Source of the DNA: Polaromonas sp. YR568
GTDB lineage: Bacteria; Pseudomonadota; Gammaproteobacteria; Burkholderiales; Burkholderiaceae
Assembly (NCBI GenBank): GCA_945871335.1
Contig: CAMBWM010000136.1
Span: 1 to 6,300 of the forward strand
Direction of reading: 5' to 3'
Length of the DNA stretch: 6,300 nt
Part shown: piece after piece, positions 4,976 to 6,300 of the stretch
Layout of the letters: each line of letters starts with the position of its first letter
How positions within the stretch are numbered: position 1 is the first letter of the stretch
Made by a program: the position numbers and the translations under genes
Notes under the pieces: generated by a model
The model's database searches: none
What the model saw: the letters and a program-made list of their open reading frames with translations, nothing else
Told to the model about the DNA's origin: nothing

Positions 4976-6300
4976 ATGAGTTCAGCCCTGACACCCGCCG
5001 ACACCCCCGCATCTTCATGGCTTCCGCCGGATGATGCACAGCGACAAGCGCTGCATAACGAAGTCCATGCCCGACCGACAGCGCGCATTCATCTGCCGGC
5101 TTTGGTGGTTTACGTGGCCGTGCTCAACGAGGGCGTAAGCCGCGAACAGGAGTGCGAACACCTGCGCCTGTTGCCCGGCCTATCGTCCCTTTCACTGGAT
5201 CGCTTGAACGGGAATTTTCTGCGGCTGCGTTTTGATGGCTTCACCGTCAAGTGGGAGCGGCATACCGAGTTCACGCGTTACTCGATCGTGCAGCCTTTGC
5301 CTGAAACGGCCTTACTCGGCGCCAGCGATCCGGACTTGTTGTCTGCCCTGGTGGTGGAGGCTGAATGGCTGCGCGCGATTCCTGGCCGCACCATTGCCGC
5401 CATCCTGCTCGGCATGGTCCCAGGTGACTTAGATCAGCCAGCGCTCACACTGGAAAAAGCCACACGCTGGCTGGGTGGCCCGCCCGGCATGGCCTCCATG
5501 CTTGGGGAAAACGGTCACTCGCTGGCGGTCAGCAACTTTCTGCTGCGCCCTGATGGTTTTGAACGCATGCTGGTGGTCGCGCCGTCCAGCATCTCCGCTA
5601 CCCGGGCCGGCAGGGTGTCACAACGTCTGCTCGAGCTTGAAACTTACCGCCTGATGGCGTTGCGCGGTTTGCCTGTGACCAAACAACTCGGGCCCATGCT
5701 GGCCCAGTCTGAGGGCGAACTGGCCGATATCATGGCCAGCCTGGAAAACAAGGCCTCAGCAGATCAGACATTGCTCGACACACTGGTGTCTTTGGCAGCT
5801 CGCGTGGAGCGGGCCACGGCCGAGCATGTTTACCGTTTTGCCGCCACCCGCGCCTACGACGGGTTGGTGACGCAGCGCATCTCCGAACTGCGTGAAAGTG
5901 CGGTGTCCGGCTCGCAGACCATCGGTGAATTTATGAAGCGGCGTTTGTCGCCGGCCATGGCCACGGTTGTCGCTACCGCGCAGCGTTTGACTTCTTTGTC
6001 TGAGCGTGTGGCGCGCACCAGTGCGCTGCTGCGCACTCGGGTCGACATAGCCACTGCAGTACAAAACCAGCAACTGCTTGAAAAACTCACGCGCGGGCAA
6101 CAACTACAGTTGCGCTTGCAAGCCACAGTGGAAGGGCTGTCGATTGCGGCGATCTCTTACTACGTGATCAGTCTGATTTTGTATGGCGGCAAAGCGCTCA
6201 AAGCTGCCGGCGTACCACTCAACCCGGAAATAGCCGCCGGCGCCATGGTGCCCGTGGTCTTGTGGGCATCTTGGACAGCCGTGCGGCGTATTCACAAAAA
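4976..6300 (+). CDS. DUF3422 family membrane protein (partial, C-terminus off the right edge)
   Basis: An open frame of 441 codons from the ATG at 4976 with no stop before the window ends. Near the N-terminus is LHNEVHARP (26-34), the hallmark of DUF3422 proteins. These are widespread in proteobacteria, usually about 400-450 residues and of unknown function, so only a few residues should be missing. A long soluble region of mixed fold is followed by a helical, probably coiled stretch from about residue 225 to 385, rich in Ala, Leu, Glu, Gln and Arg. Two membrane helices follow, about 387-407 (LSIAAISYYVISLILYGG) and 416-434 (AAGAMVPVVLWASWTAV), ending in basic RRIHKK. This fits an inner-membrane anchor with a large soluble domain, most likely cytoplasmic because there is no signal peptide. 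No good Shine-Dalgarno sequence precedes the ATG. Family membership is fairly sure; function is unknown. Confidence 0.85.
   Translation, partial: MSSALTPADTPASSWLPPDDAQRQALHNEVHARPTARIHLPALVVYVAVLNEGVSREQECEHLRLLPGLSSLSLDRLNGNFLRLRFDGFTVKWERHTEFTRYSIVQPLPETALLGASDPDLLSALVVEAEWLRAIPGRTIAAILLGMVPGDLDQPALTLEKATRWLGGPPGMASMLGENGHSLAVSNFLLRPDGFERMLVVAPSSISATRAGRVSQRLLELETYRLMALRGLPVTKQLGPMLAQSEGELADIMASLENKASADQTLLDTLVSLAARVERATAEHVYRFAATRAYDGLVTQRISELRESAVSGSQTIGEFMKRRLSPAMATVVATAQRLTSLSERVARTSALLRTRVDIATAVQNQQLLEKLTRGQQLQLRLQATVEGLSIAAISYYVISLILYGGKALKAAGVPLNPEIAAGAMVPVVLWASWTAVRRIHK

Overview
The window is about 6.3 kb of moderately GC-rich, densely coded bacterial chromosome. The gene set is a Tat-exported HiPIP, TspO, a pentonate-type IlvD/EDD dehydratase with an RraA-like partner, and a DUF3422 protein. 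Together with the codon use, this points to a betaproteobacterium of the Burkholderiales, most likely Comamonadaceae (Rhodoferax/Polaromonas-like). That placement is inference from gene content, not from a marker gene. No tRNA, rRNA, CRISPR array, insertion sequence or phage gene was seen.

Layout. (1) Positions 1-178, minus strand: the N-terminus of a secreted family-5 (peptide/opine-type) ABC transporter substrate-binding protein, running off the left edge. (2) Positions 179-327: an AT-rich divergent regulatory region with a perfect 11-bp-arm palindrome and a strong Fur-box match. (3) Positions 328-714, plus strand: a RidA-family protein. (4) Positions 810-1118, plus strand: a HiPIP with a Tat signal and four cluster cysteines. 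(5) Positions 1105-1925, minus strand: a two-gene unit of TspO and a 103-residue three-helix membrane protein. These two overlap by GTGA, and the unit meets the HiPIP gene tail to tail with a 14-bp overlap. (6) Positions 1926-2126: a divergent intergenic region with a hairpin and a tiny leader-like ORF. (7) Positions 2127-4639, plus strand: an IlvD/EDD sugar-acid dehydratase followed by an RraA/HMG-aldolase-like protein. (8) Positions 4700-4930: a small unrecognised protein. (9) From 4976 to the right edge: a DUF3422 membrane protein, nearly complete but without its stop codon.

How the genes may work together. The dehydratase and RraA-like gene read as a short catabolic operon: an aldonate is dehydrated to a 2-keto-3-deoxy acid, which a class II pyruvate aldolase-type enzyme could then cleave. 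The RraA-like protein keeps the Arg-Asp pair of that family but has Ser where the aldolases have the acid of the D-X20-R-D motif, so its activity is uncertain. HiPIP (periplasmic electron carrier) and TspO (tetrapyrrole-linked membrane protein) both fit a respiratory or photosynthetic lineage. The RidA gene has a Fur-box-like site just upstream, suggesting iron-responsive control. No new multi-gene system is evident; the points most worth following are the regulatory sites, the TspO partner and the altered RraA-like active site.
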